From the NCBI GenBank assembly GCA_036674765.1, contig JARVKI010000063.1, forward strand, positions 124,001 to 188,000: a DNA stretch of 64,000 bases, read 5' to 3'. The stretch is from Seiridium cupressi (Eukaryota > Ascomycota > Sordariomycetes > Amphisphaeriales > Sporocadaceae). Within the stretch, counting starts at the first letter, position 1, and each line of letters begins with the position of its first letter. Below, one piece after another: positions 47,150-57,274 of the stretch. Position numbers and translations under genes: made by a program. A model generated the notes under the pieces. It saw only the letters and a program-made list of their open reading frames with translations. It ran no database searches and was not told the DNA's origin.

Positions 47150-48497
47150 GATGCTTCCACCAAAACAAAAATAAAATTGAAAAAGTGACAGAGAGGAGAG
47201 AGAAAGAGCGTTGCGTAACTTGTTCAGAGGAGGCTCTCTCTGGATCCGAGCTAAAGTGATGGCCATGAGGCGCTTGGTTTGCCCTACTTAGGTCTCCGAC
47301 AAACGTGTCCTTCAGTATATGATACCAGTCCTCTGCGGCCGGTCAAGATCAGCGCCGTGTGGAATATGAAGGCGTCGTATTGAACCAGATTGAGGTCGGC
47401 TAAATTACGACCTATGCATTTCATAAGAATAAAGAGGCGTTCCCAGAGTCTGAAGTATCGTACTGTGTTGAAAGAGGGTATATCATCGGCATGTGATTGC
47501 CATCACCTATACCACGGTGGTGGGAGGATATTGGAACTAATAAGTTTGAACAACTACATCATTAGCCATCTTATAAGAGTACGCAATGGCGTAACGGCAA
47601 CGACACTTTAACTCATGGCCCGAGCTCCCAGAACCGTACCTCAGAAGCACACACGAGATGTGATCAGCGGAGCCGATCACAAAATGTTGGCCTTGACTGA
47701 TTGTTCTTGCGTACAATTATATCCAGTTTTATCCGTGTTCGAGCTGCTACAGCACTGCGGGGAACGCCCAGAACGCTGAAAAGCTCCTTTGAGTTAAACC
47801 CGTGACTGCTTTTGGCGAGGCGCAGCTTATTAAGGACGACAAATTAAAAGCGTCAAAATGCGTCAGAATGATTGTTTGAAATGGTCAAATAACGACTCCA
47901 CCGTAGCGATATCACCAATTGATTGCATCCATAGTCTTATGCGACGTGAAGTAGCTTGATTGGAAACATCAAAAGTACCAGTCGAAAGAGATGGATTCTG
48001 CTCCGGCTATGCCTACGTTGCGTATCCATGTAGTCAGTCACCCAAGCTTCATAGCCTAAAATACATCTCAATACGCGTATATATACGGCCACGAACTTTG
48101 TGCACATCACATCTGTATCTTCGTTCCATATGTAGTATTCAGCCTGGCAACAAAAGTTGTAATCGGATCTCCTGATGTCATCGAAGTGCCGATCACCATA
48201 CATACACTTTTCTCCGCGGGATTAGACTAGCATGTACTCGATTGCCGTGAAGGGGCAAAAACGGTCGGATCTTGGGGCCGCACCAGTTGCTGTCGGCTGG
48301 ACATTTTGCCTGGCACTTCCCCGCCGTTGGCCCCAATCTGGGGCATCGGAGAATGTCCGTGTTCGTTGATTGGCTCGTGCCTGGATATCACAGACCCCCA
48401 TCCCTCTGGTCGTTTCGGCCTTTCAAAAGAGCGGTTTTTCAACAGGAGCCCACGTCGCCCAACAGCTGTATCAGGTGAAATACCATCACAGATTCAG
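47150..48497. other. Spacer between the tandem transcription factors
   Basis: About 1.35 kb with the terminator of the first factor and the promoter of the second. No other gene seen. A pyrimidine/CCCCT-rich leader is visible just before 48498. Confidence 0.5.
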
Positions 48498-51045
48498 ATG
48501 GGTTCCAAGAAGTACCCGTCCATTCTTCCGGCGCCAACTGCCCCTGAACATTCGAGCTCTTCCCTGGAAAGCCCCGTCTCAAAGAGAGACCTTGGTCCAA
48601 AGCGTCTCCCGATCGCTATCGCCTGCAACGCATGCCGCCGGAAGAAAACAAAGGCAAGTTCCTGGTGTCCCTTTGTTGATTCAGTTCCCGTACTGTCTCA
48701 GCCTTTCGGGCATCGTCATTCTTTTACCTAGTTAACATTTTCAGTGCGATGGTAGACGACCAGCATGCTCAAATTGCATGAGAGCGGGCTTGGACAATTG
48801 CACCTACACAGGCAACCGAGCATACGGAGACATCCAACGTCAAGAGCTACTGTACTTGCTCAGATCCCTTCCCGAGGGGAGCGCGGCTGATCTTCTGGCG
48901 ACCATCCGAGATAATCGCAACGATGCGGCCGTCTTGTCCAACTTTAAAGCGAGCTCACATGGAACGCCTTACAGCACGGCATCCGAGTGGGAGTCTGGAT
49001 TATCACAACCACCATTGTCGCTCGATGCTACTCTAGAGACAGAACTCATGGCACAGTATCCCTGTGCGTATCCCGCCTTGGTCCCAATCTTGGCGTCTGA
49101 TCTGGCGCGGAGCGATCTTCTTGGCCCAATTTCAGGCTTCGCACAACATGGAGGGGATGGCGAAATAGACTCGAGCTCGGATACTCCCGAAGCTGGATCG
49201 GCGACTCCAGGATCCTTATCGGCACCGAGACCCTCGCAGGAATCCGACTATTATGACGAGCGTCTGAGACACTTCAAGACCAGTTTTTGGACTGATGTAG
49301 ATATTGCCGATGATTTGGCCGCTAGGATTATCTCTTTATACTTAACATCGGAGCATCCGCTTCTCGGTTTCTTTGAGCCGCGGTTATTTCTCGACGACTT
49401 GCTTAACAACCGGGAAAGATTCTGCTCCAGATCACTCTTCCATTCATTGATGCAGTAAGCAACTTCCGGAGTTATTCCGTGCCTCTTAGCTTCTTTCAGG
49501 AGCAACCGCTTCCTGGTCGGAGTGTTTCTGCTGCTAGAATCCGAGCTTCAACTCCCCCAAAACTCACTAAGAACACAACGCTAACCCCAGGTGTTGTAGT
49601 CTTGGATGTGTGGGTCAAGCTCACCATCAATATCAAGGGCCTCGCTGATCTAGGAGATAGCAAATGTATTGTGCTTTTGATGACGCTGCGGTACCGTTGG
49701 TGGGGCAATTCCTCCGCGAATCCGAGCGGTTGTGGGTGTTAGAGCGAGAGAATAACACGTATTTGAACATGGCGAGCGCTGCCCTACTCAGTCTCTCGCA
49801 TTTAGGCCGAGACAAGGATCATTGTGTCCTCTACTATGCAAAGGAGGTAAGGAATATGGGAATAGCTTTGAACCTATTCGGGGCGGATGCGGCGGCCGAT
49901 ACGCCGTTTGGGGATAAGGCGCCCGATCATAATCACATTGCATCTTGCTATGCGGCGTGGGGCGGGTTCAATTGGACTGTGTGAGTCCAATGCCATGCGC
50001 CTGCGTGTCATGGTAACTAACAGCGCAGACTCGTTTCACTTTTTTATCGACAGCCGGGCTCCGAAAAGCCAGCGGCCCCACCAAAACTACCAATACCGGG
50101 GGAAGAAAGTCTTGTGGGCCAAGACCTTGACTATCCTATGAAGCCAGTTAAAGAGTTCCTCATGGGCACCACATTTCCTGCCTTGTGTCGGTTCTGGCGG
50201 ATCGTGCAACGCACGGAGTGGATACACTACCCGGACCATGACAGCCCCCCGGAGAACTTCAAGCAGGAGCTAATGGAGTATAACTTCCGCGAAGTGATTG
50301 CTTGGACGCACACTCTCCCGCGAGCCATGCTCGCGCATCAAAACTCGTCACACCACGTGATTGTATTCCAGTGAGCTTCTTTTTTCACTGCTGGACAATG
50401 CCACCAATGCTCACCGAGTCATGACATATAAACGGTCGGCTAATTCAAGATAGCATATGGTTACATACGACGATTATGGATATCCTCCGTCCCCATATCG
50501 GTAAGAGCGATAGCCAACGACATAGGATGAGAACCTTTGCAGCCGCCACCGCCTGTCCAGATGATGCCTACACTGCTTCAGTCAACCAGCTCAAACGCCT
50601 TGTCATCAATTATCGTAGTAATCACCAAGCGTCTACGTTCTCGATCCTTTGGCAGAACGGGCTTCTTTATCTTGCCAATGCCACACTACGCGACACTCGG
50701 GATCCAGAGTGGCGTTTATATTTCCTGTTGTGCATCAACGGCTACGAAGCTCTTCGCCGCCCGTATCCAATGTCCGGGGTGATGATCCAGAGCTTACTGT
50801 CGATGACACTGCTCTATACAGATATGATGGGAACCGAGGCCCGACGAATTATGGATCAACTGAATAGGCGGGACCTGAAGGGCCTCGTGACGGATTGCGA
50901 GGATAACATTCGAGCAACTTTCATGGCGGACTTGGCTCTAGCCTCCAAAGATCCTGAAGCTGCGAGAGTTGAAAACCTGGCAGGGGAACTTGAGCACCTG
51001 GTTGCATTCAAGGATTTTGTTGCATCAGATGCCATGGACATCTAA
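48498..51045 (+). CDS. Zn2Cys6 fungal transcription factor (second of a tandem pair; one junction unresolved)
   Basis: Exons found: 48498-48653, 48745-49454, 49661-49980, 50029-50370 and 50454-51045. The zinc cluster uses Cys 43, 46, 53, 60, 63 and 71 (CNACRRKKTK, then CDGRRPACSNCMRAGLDNC). The intron before Cys53 begins GCAAGT, a GC-AG intron with otherwise ideal donor (AAAG/GCAAGT). The middle homology region contains ISLYLTSEHPLLGFFEPRLF, parallel to the first factor, then FNWTV/LVSLFYRQP and a C-terminal helical part. Between 49455 and 49660 the frame does not connect by one intron. A 16-bp micro-exon at 49500-49515 (after a TTTCAG acceptor, before GTCGGA) would restore it, giving about 711 residues; otherwise the gene has lost one or two bases and is broken. 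All other junctions are clean. Confidence 0.68.
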
Positions 51046-53334
51046 ATGTATGGCAGTTAAAATATAGATTAGACAGGCAAGTGCAAGCAATATATTGCCA
51101 TCGGAAGAGAGATAAATTCCGTCGGCCTGTATTGTTACGTGTTTGTTGGCGGCTTGTAATTCTATTGCGAATCAAGACTTGCTACATTGTGAGATTTCTG
51201 GTATCAGGAGTGACAGAAGCAGTAATAGGGGGGCTATTGTGTAACAACTAAAGCCTACCGAGCCATACTCGGTACGGGGGCGCTACTATAAGAACTACCG
51301 AGCGATTACCCCGCGCCCCTACTATAATTATGGAACCCGCTGTCGGAATTCTACGGAATTCCGGTGCTTACGGTAAATCCGGGCCTGATCGTGACATACA
51401 TTGTTTATCTGATGCTGTTGATGCGCCACGAAGTGGCTAGCAGGTGTGGCTGGAGGGGGTAGCCCCTTTGGGGCTATCATGGTGACACAACGGGAGGGCA
51501 TTTATGCCCGTTTGAACCACCAAAAATGTTTTGAATTCTGTATGTTTGTTTTACTCTTCATATTGAATACCAGGCCGTATCAGCTGTCGCTTGTTCGACT
51601 CGCCAAGACAGTTCCGGTAGCGTGTTTGTGTGGCAGATCAGACGGCATAGATATGCGGCAAACAGTATGAAGAGATCCAGCATTCTCCTTCTAAACTAGC
51701 TAGTAACTTAAAGCAGTCCCCATATTGCCCCGTGATGGTTCCATTACGGGTATTGCGTTGTGTGTATAGACATGAGGACGAACGATATGTCATAATTTGG
51801 ATTCCAAAGGCATCAGCTCAATGTTTAGTTACCAAGGCTGAATCTCAAGCGTTCAGACAAGACCTAGATAGCACAAGGGTCCACCGTCTTAGCACGTGTC
51901 CATTCAGCCGGTTCTTAACATGGCCGATTCACACATATCCGGCGTGGTCTCATGCAGCTATTGTATGCAAGCGTTTGGCTCTTTTCGACTGATCGTCTCG
52001 GCCGCGTCGCTAAAGAAACGATGGTAAGGGTAGCTTCATGACGTAACTGGCATTTCTCGGCTATTTAGACTTAATTTTCGTGCCGCGGCGGGTATCCGCT
52101 AACCTACATTCAGTATCCCGAGCTACCTGATCTTACGGAAATCTGCGGTTTCAGCTTGGCTTGATCTAGCGTCCGTTGGTATTCGGCTCTGGGTCGCTAC
52201 GGCTGCATATCACTACCCGCAAGGTACTAACAAGGGGTTATTATGTGGGTCTAGAGAGCCATGAGGCCGTGCTGCACCATGACTTTGATGTTTCCCGAAA
52301 GAGTTCCAGTTTCCCTATGCGGCAAGCACATCTACGTCAAGCGTGAATTTGACTTCGCTCATCTTAAAGTGGAACGCGAACACCTTCGGGTCTACCCCCG
52401 GCTTCATCAGCCTGACCTAATTCATACTAGGGATTCTATTTTTGGTGTTATAAACAGACTAGTCCAGCACTTTTTTTCGGGTCACATCGATTCGAAAAGA
52501 TTGATCATGGCTTGAATCTAATGCCCAGGCACGGTTCAGGAACACCTCACCACTTAGTACTCAAGTCTCTCGACCTGCAAATTGACGATAAGTCAAGCAT
52601 GCGACATTTGTAGCCTGAGTACCAAGTCGAGAAAACCTCCTTGCTAGCGCGGGTTTTGGCCTATGTATGGCGATATCACTTGCAATACACATAAGTTCGT
52701 GGTAACAAAGTGATTTCGAATGGTAACTTATAGCAACCCATTGCGAGATAATAAAAAACACTCACTACGCTCTTAGTTCTCTACTCGTACCGATTTCCGC
52801 CATCTTGCTGATGCAAATTTAACAAATAAAGTCCCTCAGACTCCCACTCGCCTAATCGTAAGTTTCACCGCTAAGCTCAAATGTAACATAGGCTCAGAGA
52901 CGAAATTGAGGAATTGGCTATGATTTATCAATCTTGTCGTGGCTATGTCTCCTAGCGAGTTGTCTAATCCTCGTAGCGTGTTGTCTTTCACGGATTTTGG
53001 AGCGAAGGATTCACGCTATCTAGCTCCCTTCGGTACCAACCGTCGATCCGTTATTTTTGGGTACAGTCCACCTGGAGAAGAAGTGGCACTAGGAGATCTA
53101 CGCCCACCTTGACTTAGGCTTCGATGTCAAGGTGTCTTCGGGAAGAACATTCGCCGCTAGGCCCTGTACGCCTATCGTAAGATCCCCGCAAACGGATCTG
53201 ATCGGTTCAATTAGAACATTGAATTCAGTAGGGCCTCAGATATGATCCACTGTCCTTTAATCATGATTGGACCGAGTATCCAGTCAGATTGGCTGCGCCT
53301 ATGATCTTACCATCATCCAAAGTCTTGCTAACTC
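51046..53334. other. 2.3-kb degenerate spacer with hairpins
   Basis: No intact gene. The left part has three perfect short hairpins (51256-51509). Between 52.2 and 53.1 kb are small frames such as 52261-52515 and a frame of about 59 codons from about 52945, none recognised. The expected N-terminal half of the S41 protease that follows is absent here, so a deletion or insertion has replaced it. Confidence 0.5.
51256..51509. repeat. Cluster of three short inverted repeats
   Basis: TACCGAG/CTCGGTA with a 5-base loop (51256-51274), TAGCCCC/GGGGCTA with a TTT loop (51460-51476) and GGGCAT/ATGCCC with a TT loop (51496-51509) occur within 254 bp. Together with the near-repeat of GGAATTC around 51345 they resemble the ends of a degenerate mobile element or solo LTR, but no target duplication or transposase was found. 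Confidence 0.5.
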
Positions 53335-54474
53335 TTGCTAGAACAAAAACACACTTTTAAAGATGAAATCCTCCCCAACAATAAGATCGATTCAGTGACT
53401 AGTGGCCGATCGAAGATCATCATCGATGTTTCGGGTAACGGTGGTGGTAATATAGACCGCGCGTTTGATTTATTCAGGTTGTTTTTCCCCGCAGAGTTCC
53501 CGTATTCTGCAACGCGATTCCGGGTCCATGATGCATCCGCAGCTTTTGCAACGATTTACGGCTCCTTAAACCAGAGCTTGGCTCAAGAAGCACCTGGCCC
53601 ATTCGGCTACCGAGGTCAGGTTGAACCCGACCAAATGACCGACTTTTCATCCGAGGAGGAATTTGTTGCCGGCGGAACACAGCTGGGAGTCAATGTCTCG
53701 TCACTTTTTGCCAACTTCAACTTTACCTGTATCTCTGGCGAAGAAAATCCGATTCATGAATTTGGATCTACCCCCAGCGAGACCGCAACATCGCCGTTTA
53801 AAGCGGAAGATATTCTAATCGTTAGTGATGGAATCTGCGCGTCGACTTGTACCACATTCGTCAATTTGATGACAAATGTCGGCAGTGTACGAGCTCTCGC
53901 ATTCGGAGGCCGTCCACGACAAGAACCCATGCAGATCATGGGAGGCGTACGCGGCGGCCAGTCGGCCGGGTTCAACTTGATCGAGGAGTGGGTATCGACG
54001 GCAACCGAACTACTCCAGAATGCCACCGCAGAGGGTATTGATCTCTTGACTCCAGACGAGTTGGAGCAGTTGAACTCAAGTATTCCTCAACCTCTGCAGC
54101 ACCTCCCGCTGACACCCTCTGGAAACCTAAACTTCCGCAATGCTTACCAGGAGGGAAGCCCGGACCTTCCACTCCAGTTCGAGTACCAAGCTGCTGACTG
54201 TCGGCTCTTCTACACGTATGAGAACATTAGGAACCCCGCGACGACATGGCTTGCAGCTAGTCAGGCTATCTGGGGCAATGGAAGTTGTGTTCCGGGATCG
54301 ACTGGTGGGAGGGGATCTAGGCTGGGTGGTTCACAAGGCGGTAATGGAACATCCACAGAAGATGGAGGTAGCTCTACAGGTGGCGGCGTGGACACCAGTG
54401 ATGCCGCGCCCCTTGCATCCGGTGTCCACATTTTGCCGTTTATTCTACTAGTTAGCTCATGGTATTTGATGTAG
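53335..54474 (+). pseudogene. 5'-truncated S41-family peptidase with GPI tail
   Basis: A 379-codon uninterrupted frame covers only the C-terminal peptidase half of a fungal S41 (CPAF-like) protein. Homology begins at SGRSKIIIDVSGNGGGN, and the catalytic serine region DGICASTCTTFVNLM is intact at about residue 180. The end is a Gly/Ser-rich stalk and a hydrophobic GPI signal (VHILPFILLVSSWYLM). Full-length members have some 350 more N-terminal residues with a signal peptide. Upstream DNA has no such sequence, and the frame begins without an ATG in the conserved part. The remaining frame has no stop or shift, so the truncation is probably recent; an unseen upstream exon is the alternative. Confidence 0.7.
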
Positions 54475-55019
54475 GTTTAAGGTTCACTTGATTCAGCTAA
54501 TTGAAGAAATATTTCAATGTCCTAGGCCCAGTCTGGCGAGAACAGGGGTCGCTCGTTACTGGAGTGTCAGTCTGCAACACCTCAGCTTTGCGGCTCCACA
54601 CAACATCCCCTACCCGGTAATGGTTTCAGGCAACCCCTGGTCATTGAATCTAATAGAGTTTTGTTACAGCGTGTTCAATGTATTGATTAGATGCTCCATG
54701 CCTACCATTTCAACCCACATGAAACCATCTAGTGCTAATGCTGTATACCGACCGATTACTAGTAACAAAACTCTAATTCCAACCTGTTGGTCGCTTTTAT
54801 ATATTATTCTATATAAATGTATTGGAATTAATTAAGAAAATACCAATCTGGTCGTCATGGAGTATTCTGGAAGTGTTGCGTGTTTCCGCCTACGATGGCC
54901 CTTCTGTTCGGTTGCGGTATACTTGAAGCTATTCCATAATATAAATGGTAATTTTTGGCGCACCAGAATAGGATCCGTTGATATCTACTAAACGTGTCGC
55001 AATATGATATCTCTTCTCT
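54475..55019. other. Spacer between truncated genes
   Basis: About 0.55 kb, AT-rich toward the right, with no supported gene. It lies between the 3' ends of two converging relics. Confidence 0.55.
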
Positions 55020-55562
55020 TTATGATATATTGTTGTATCCATTACCCATAAGTGCCACCAGCACAGCCGCATAAGCTGCTGTCGCAGCAAGTAGGTTTTC
55101 AGGCTCTGCTCTAGAGAACACTGCAACACCAATAGCGAAGAATAATATTGAAATTGGAATCACAATAAGTATTTTTGTTGTTGTTCTGCCTATTGTCAAA
55201 ATCAATATTGGTACAATGATGATTAGACCGCCGATGATGGCAAATGCTAGCCGCTTCGATTTGGTGCGCAGTTGAGTCAGACGCTCACTATTGGCCCGAG
55301 CTTCTTCCCGTTCCCGTCCCAGACTTCGCCCAATAGCCGTGCTATGTTGCATTACGTTGGGGTCGAAGGAGCCTGGGATATCGGGATCTTGGAAAAGGCT
55401 GCGGTGGGTCGGGGCAGCTCCCAGACCAAGTTCCCAAATCAGCGCCGCTTGCAACCTCGAGCCTGGTCCATCGTCGAGACGCGAAGCGGCTATATCTTTC
55501 ACGAAATGAGTGTTCCACCTGCTAGCGTGGATGAACTCAAAATCCCGCAGAATGTTAGACAT
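55020..55562 (-). pseudogene. Truncated DUF6594-type membrane protein
   Basis: A 180-codon frame on the minus strand. The first third (LRDFEFIHASRWNTHF, AALIWELGLG) and the C-terminal part with three hydrophobic segments (AFAIIGGLIIIVPILILTIG, ILIVIPISILFFAIGVAVF, ENLLAATAAYAAVLVAL) match the architecture of the fungal DUF6594 family. Family members usually carry some 100 or more extra residues at the N-terminus. Here sequence upstream of the apparent ATG turns into a kinase-like frame on the opposite strand, so the gene looks cut by a rearrangement. It could still make a short membrane protein. Confidence 0.55.
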
Positions 55563-55788
55563 AATCCTGGAGGGGATGCTGGTAATAGATCCTGATCGAC
55601 GATGTAGGATTGACCTACTTGGTACCGAGCTTTCACATTTGAAAGAGTCGCTGCAGGCATCTACCGTGGAGTCCAGAGAACTGAGCCAACCTGGAGAAGT
55701 GACAGCAGAAATATCGCGTAAAGTCTTTCTAGCTGCGGGATCAAACGCGTCTAATGTAAGTGATCCATCAATCCCCCCATCAACGTAG
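55549..55788 (+). pseudogene. Protein-kinase C-terminal fragment
   Basis: The frame reads MLDIILEGMLVIDPDRRCRI followed by a helical tail. The pattern of a final helix, then (M/L)LxxDPxxR, is the end of a kinase C-lobe. No catalytic loop, DFG or activation segment lies upstream; instead the sequence runs into the antiparallel DUF6594 remnant at about 55.55 kb. Confidence 0.45.
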
Positions 55789-55869
55789 AGAGAGAGAGAC
55801 TAGCATTCATTCATCAGGACAATGGGGACGTATCAACCTCGGAGGTTGATAAAGTACAAATGGATGCAT

Positions 55870-56415
55870 TAGTCAAAGGCGTTCAAGGCAACTCGGGTAG
55901 TTTCCGGATAGGTGCCGCAGATGTAATTCCCAGGAAACGGGCATTGTCTTTGCGCTCTGAGGGCGGGGACTAATATCGCAACTGAGAAATCCATTACGAT
56001 CGTAAGTTTTACATGTGCATAATCCCAACGAGTCACGCTTTTCGAACCGTGGCCTGCCAAACCCGCGGGCGCCTTGAGATTCTGTAAGTGGATGCAAACC
56101 TCGAAGACGTCGCCTAATGACTTTGATGACGTGAGAGGCAGTAGTCTCCTCGCCCAGTTCTCGATAAGAAAACTGACGGGATAACAAAGGGGCAACGACC
56201 TCCCACTGCACCTCGTAGAGATGGTCAGCCACCTCTGGTGGTATGAATTCGAGACTATGCTTCTGAAACGGCAGTCCCCAGTCAAGTGGCCGGTCTTGCA
56301 GTTGATCTCTCATGACAAACTCGGTAATATAGGCCTCGTTCTCGATCAATATTAGAACAGCATAGACAATCAAGCCTTTCCTCTTTGAAGTATCATTCAA
56401 AGTGGTGTGGTTCAT
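55870..56415 (-). pseudogene. Protein-kinase N-terminal fragment with frameshift
   Basis: On the minus strand a frame starting at 56415 encodes LIVYAVLILIENEAYITEFV and EVQWEVVAPLLSRQFSY, the pre-kinase region seen in a family of fungal kinases. At about 56150 the coding signal moves to another frame, LPLTSSKSLGDVFEVCIHLQ, which resembles the start of the N-lobe with a shortened glycine loop. It fades by about 56.05 kb, without a catalytic lysine. The kinase tail at 55549-55788 is on the other strand, so if both came from one gene the locus has been inverted. Confidence 0.45.
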
Positions 56416-57274
56416 ATCTACTTAGGTTTCTCTAGTATCCAGGGCATAATTCGGCACCAGCGACATCTCGTTGTTTTCTCAACCTTCACGTATAGCATAG
56501 ATCGAGATCTATTGCATCTGACACATCTTTCATTCCCAAAAAGGCCGTCAGGACGAGCCATTTATCATCCACACATATTTGCATACCAAAGAGCATTGCA
56601 GCAATGTCACATGTGAAACCATTAATTTTTTTTCGCGCGTTAGCTGCGCGATGCACACTAAGAGGCGGCTGCAGGCGAGGGCATGACCACATGGTCGCCG
56701 ATTTAGCGCTAACGGCGCGCGTTGGGGCGGGCATCGTGTCGCGCCACCGTGAGGCGGCCGAGGGCTTTGACGCCATGCATCGGCTATCCGGAGTCGAGGG
56801 GTGGGCGGTGCTGCCGTCTGGTAGCCCAGAAATTCAAAACAACATGTTTTTGCCCTGACATCCTAGCTGTGTCTGAACGTGACAGGAGCTGAGGGCCGTG
56901 AACCGTCCGAGTAAGAGAAGTACTGCTTGCTCAAACTATCTGTAAAAAGGACATTGTCCCGCTATCTTGGCTTGCGTCATTAGAACGTTGTCACTGACTG
57001 ATGCCAATTGATCCGTTCTGCTACTGTTCCCCAGTTTAAGCAGCGTTTATCTGATGGGCTCACGAACCGCTAAACTTTGTCAGGCTAGTGAGCATATACG
57101 CTAGACTTAGAGCCCATCTGATAAAAAAGACCGCTGTGGGTTTTTCCCGGAGTCGGACCAACGCGGGCTCTATGGTTTTCGACCTCAACTACGCCAACTG
57201 TTCTAAAGCTGACAATACCTATACCTTGACCAAGGGAAACGCTCGGATCACGAAAGAAGAGCTCATCCCGGGTC
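56416..57274. other. Spacer with a GC-rich island and the ferric-reductase promoter
   Basis: About 0.86 kb. The stretch 56640-56830 is clearly more GC-rich and CpG-rich than its surroundings and is open in several frames on both strands, without a recognised product. The right half should hold the promoter of the ferric reductase. Confidence 0.45.

Noticed and set aside
52261..52515. 84-codon frame upstream of the truncated S41 gene
   Set aside because: Examined as a possible N-terminal exon of the peptidase, but it contains none of the family's N-terminal blocks.
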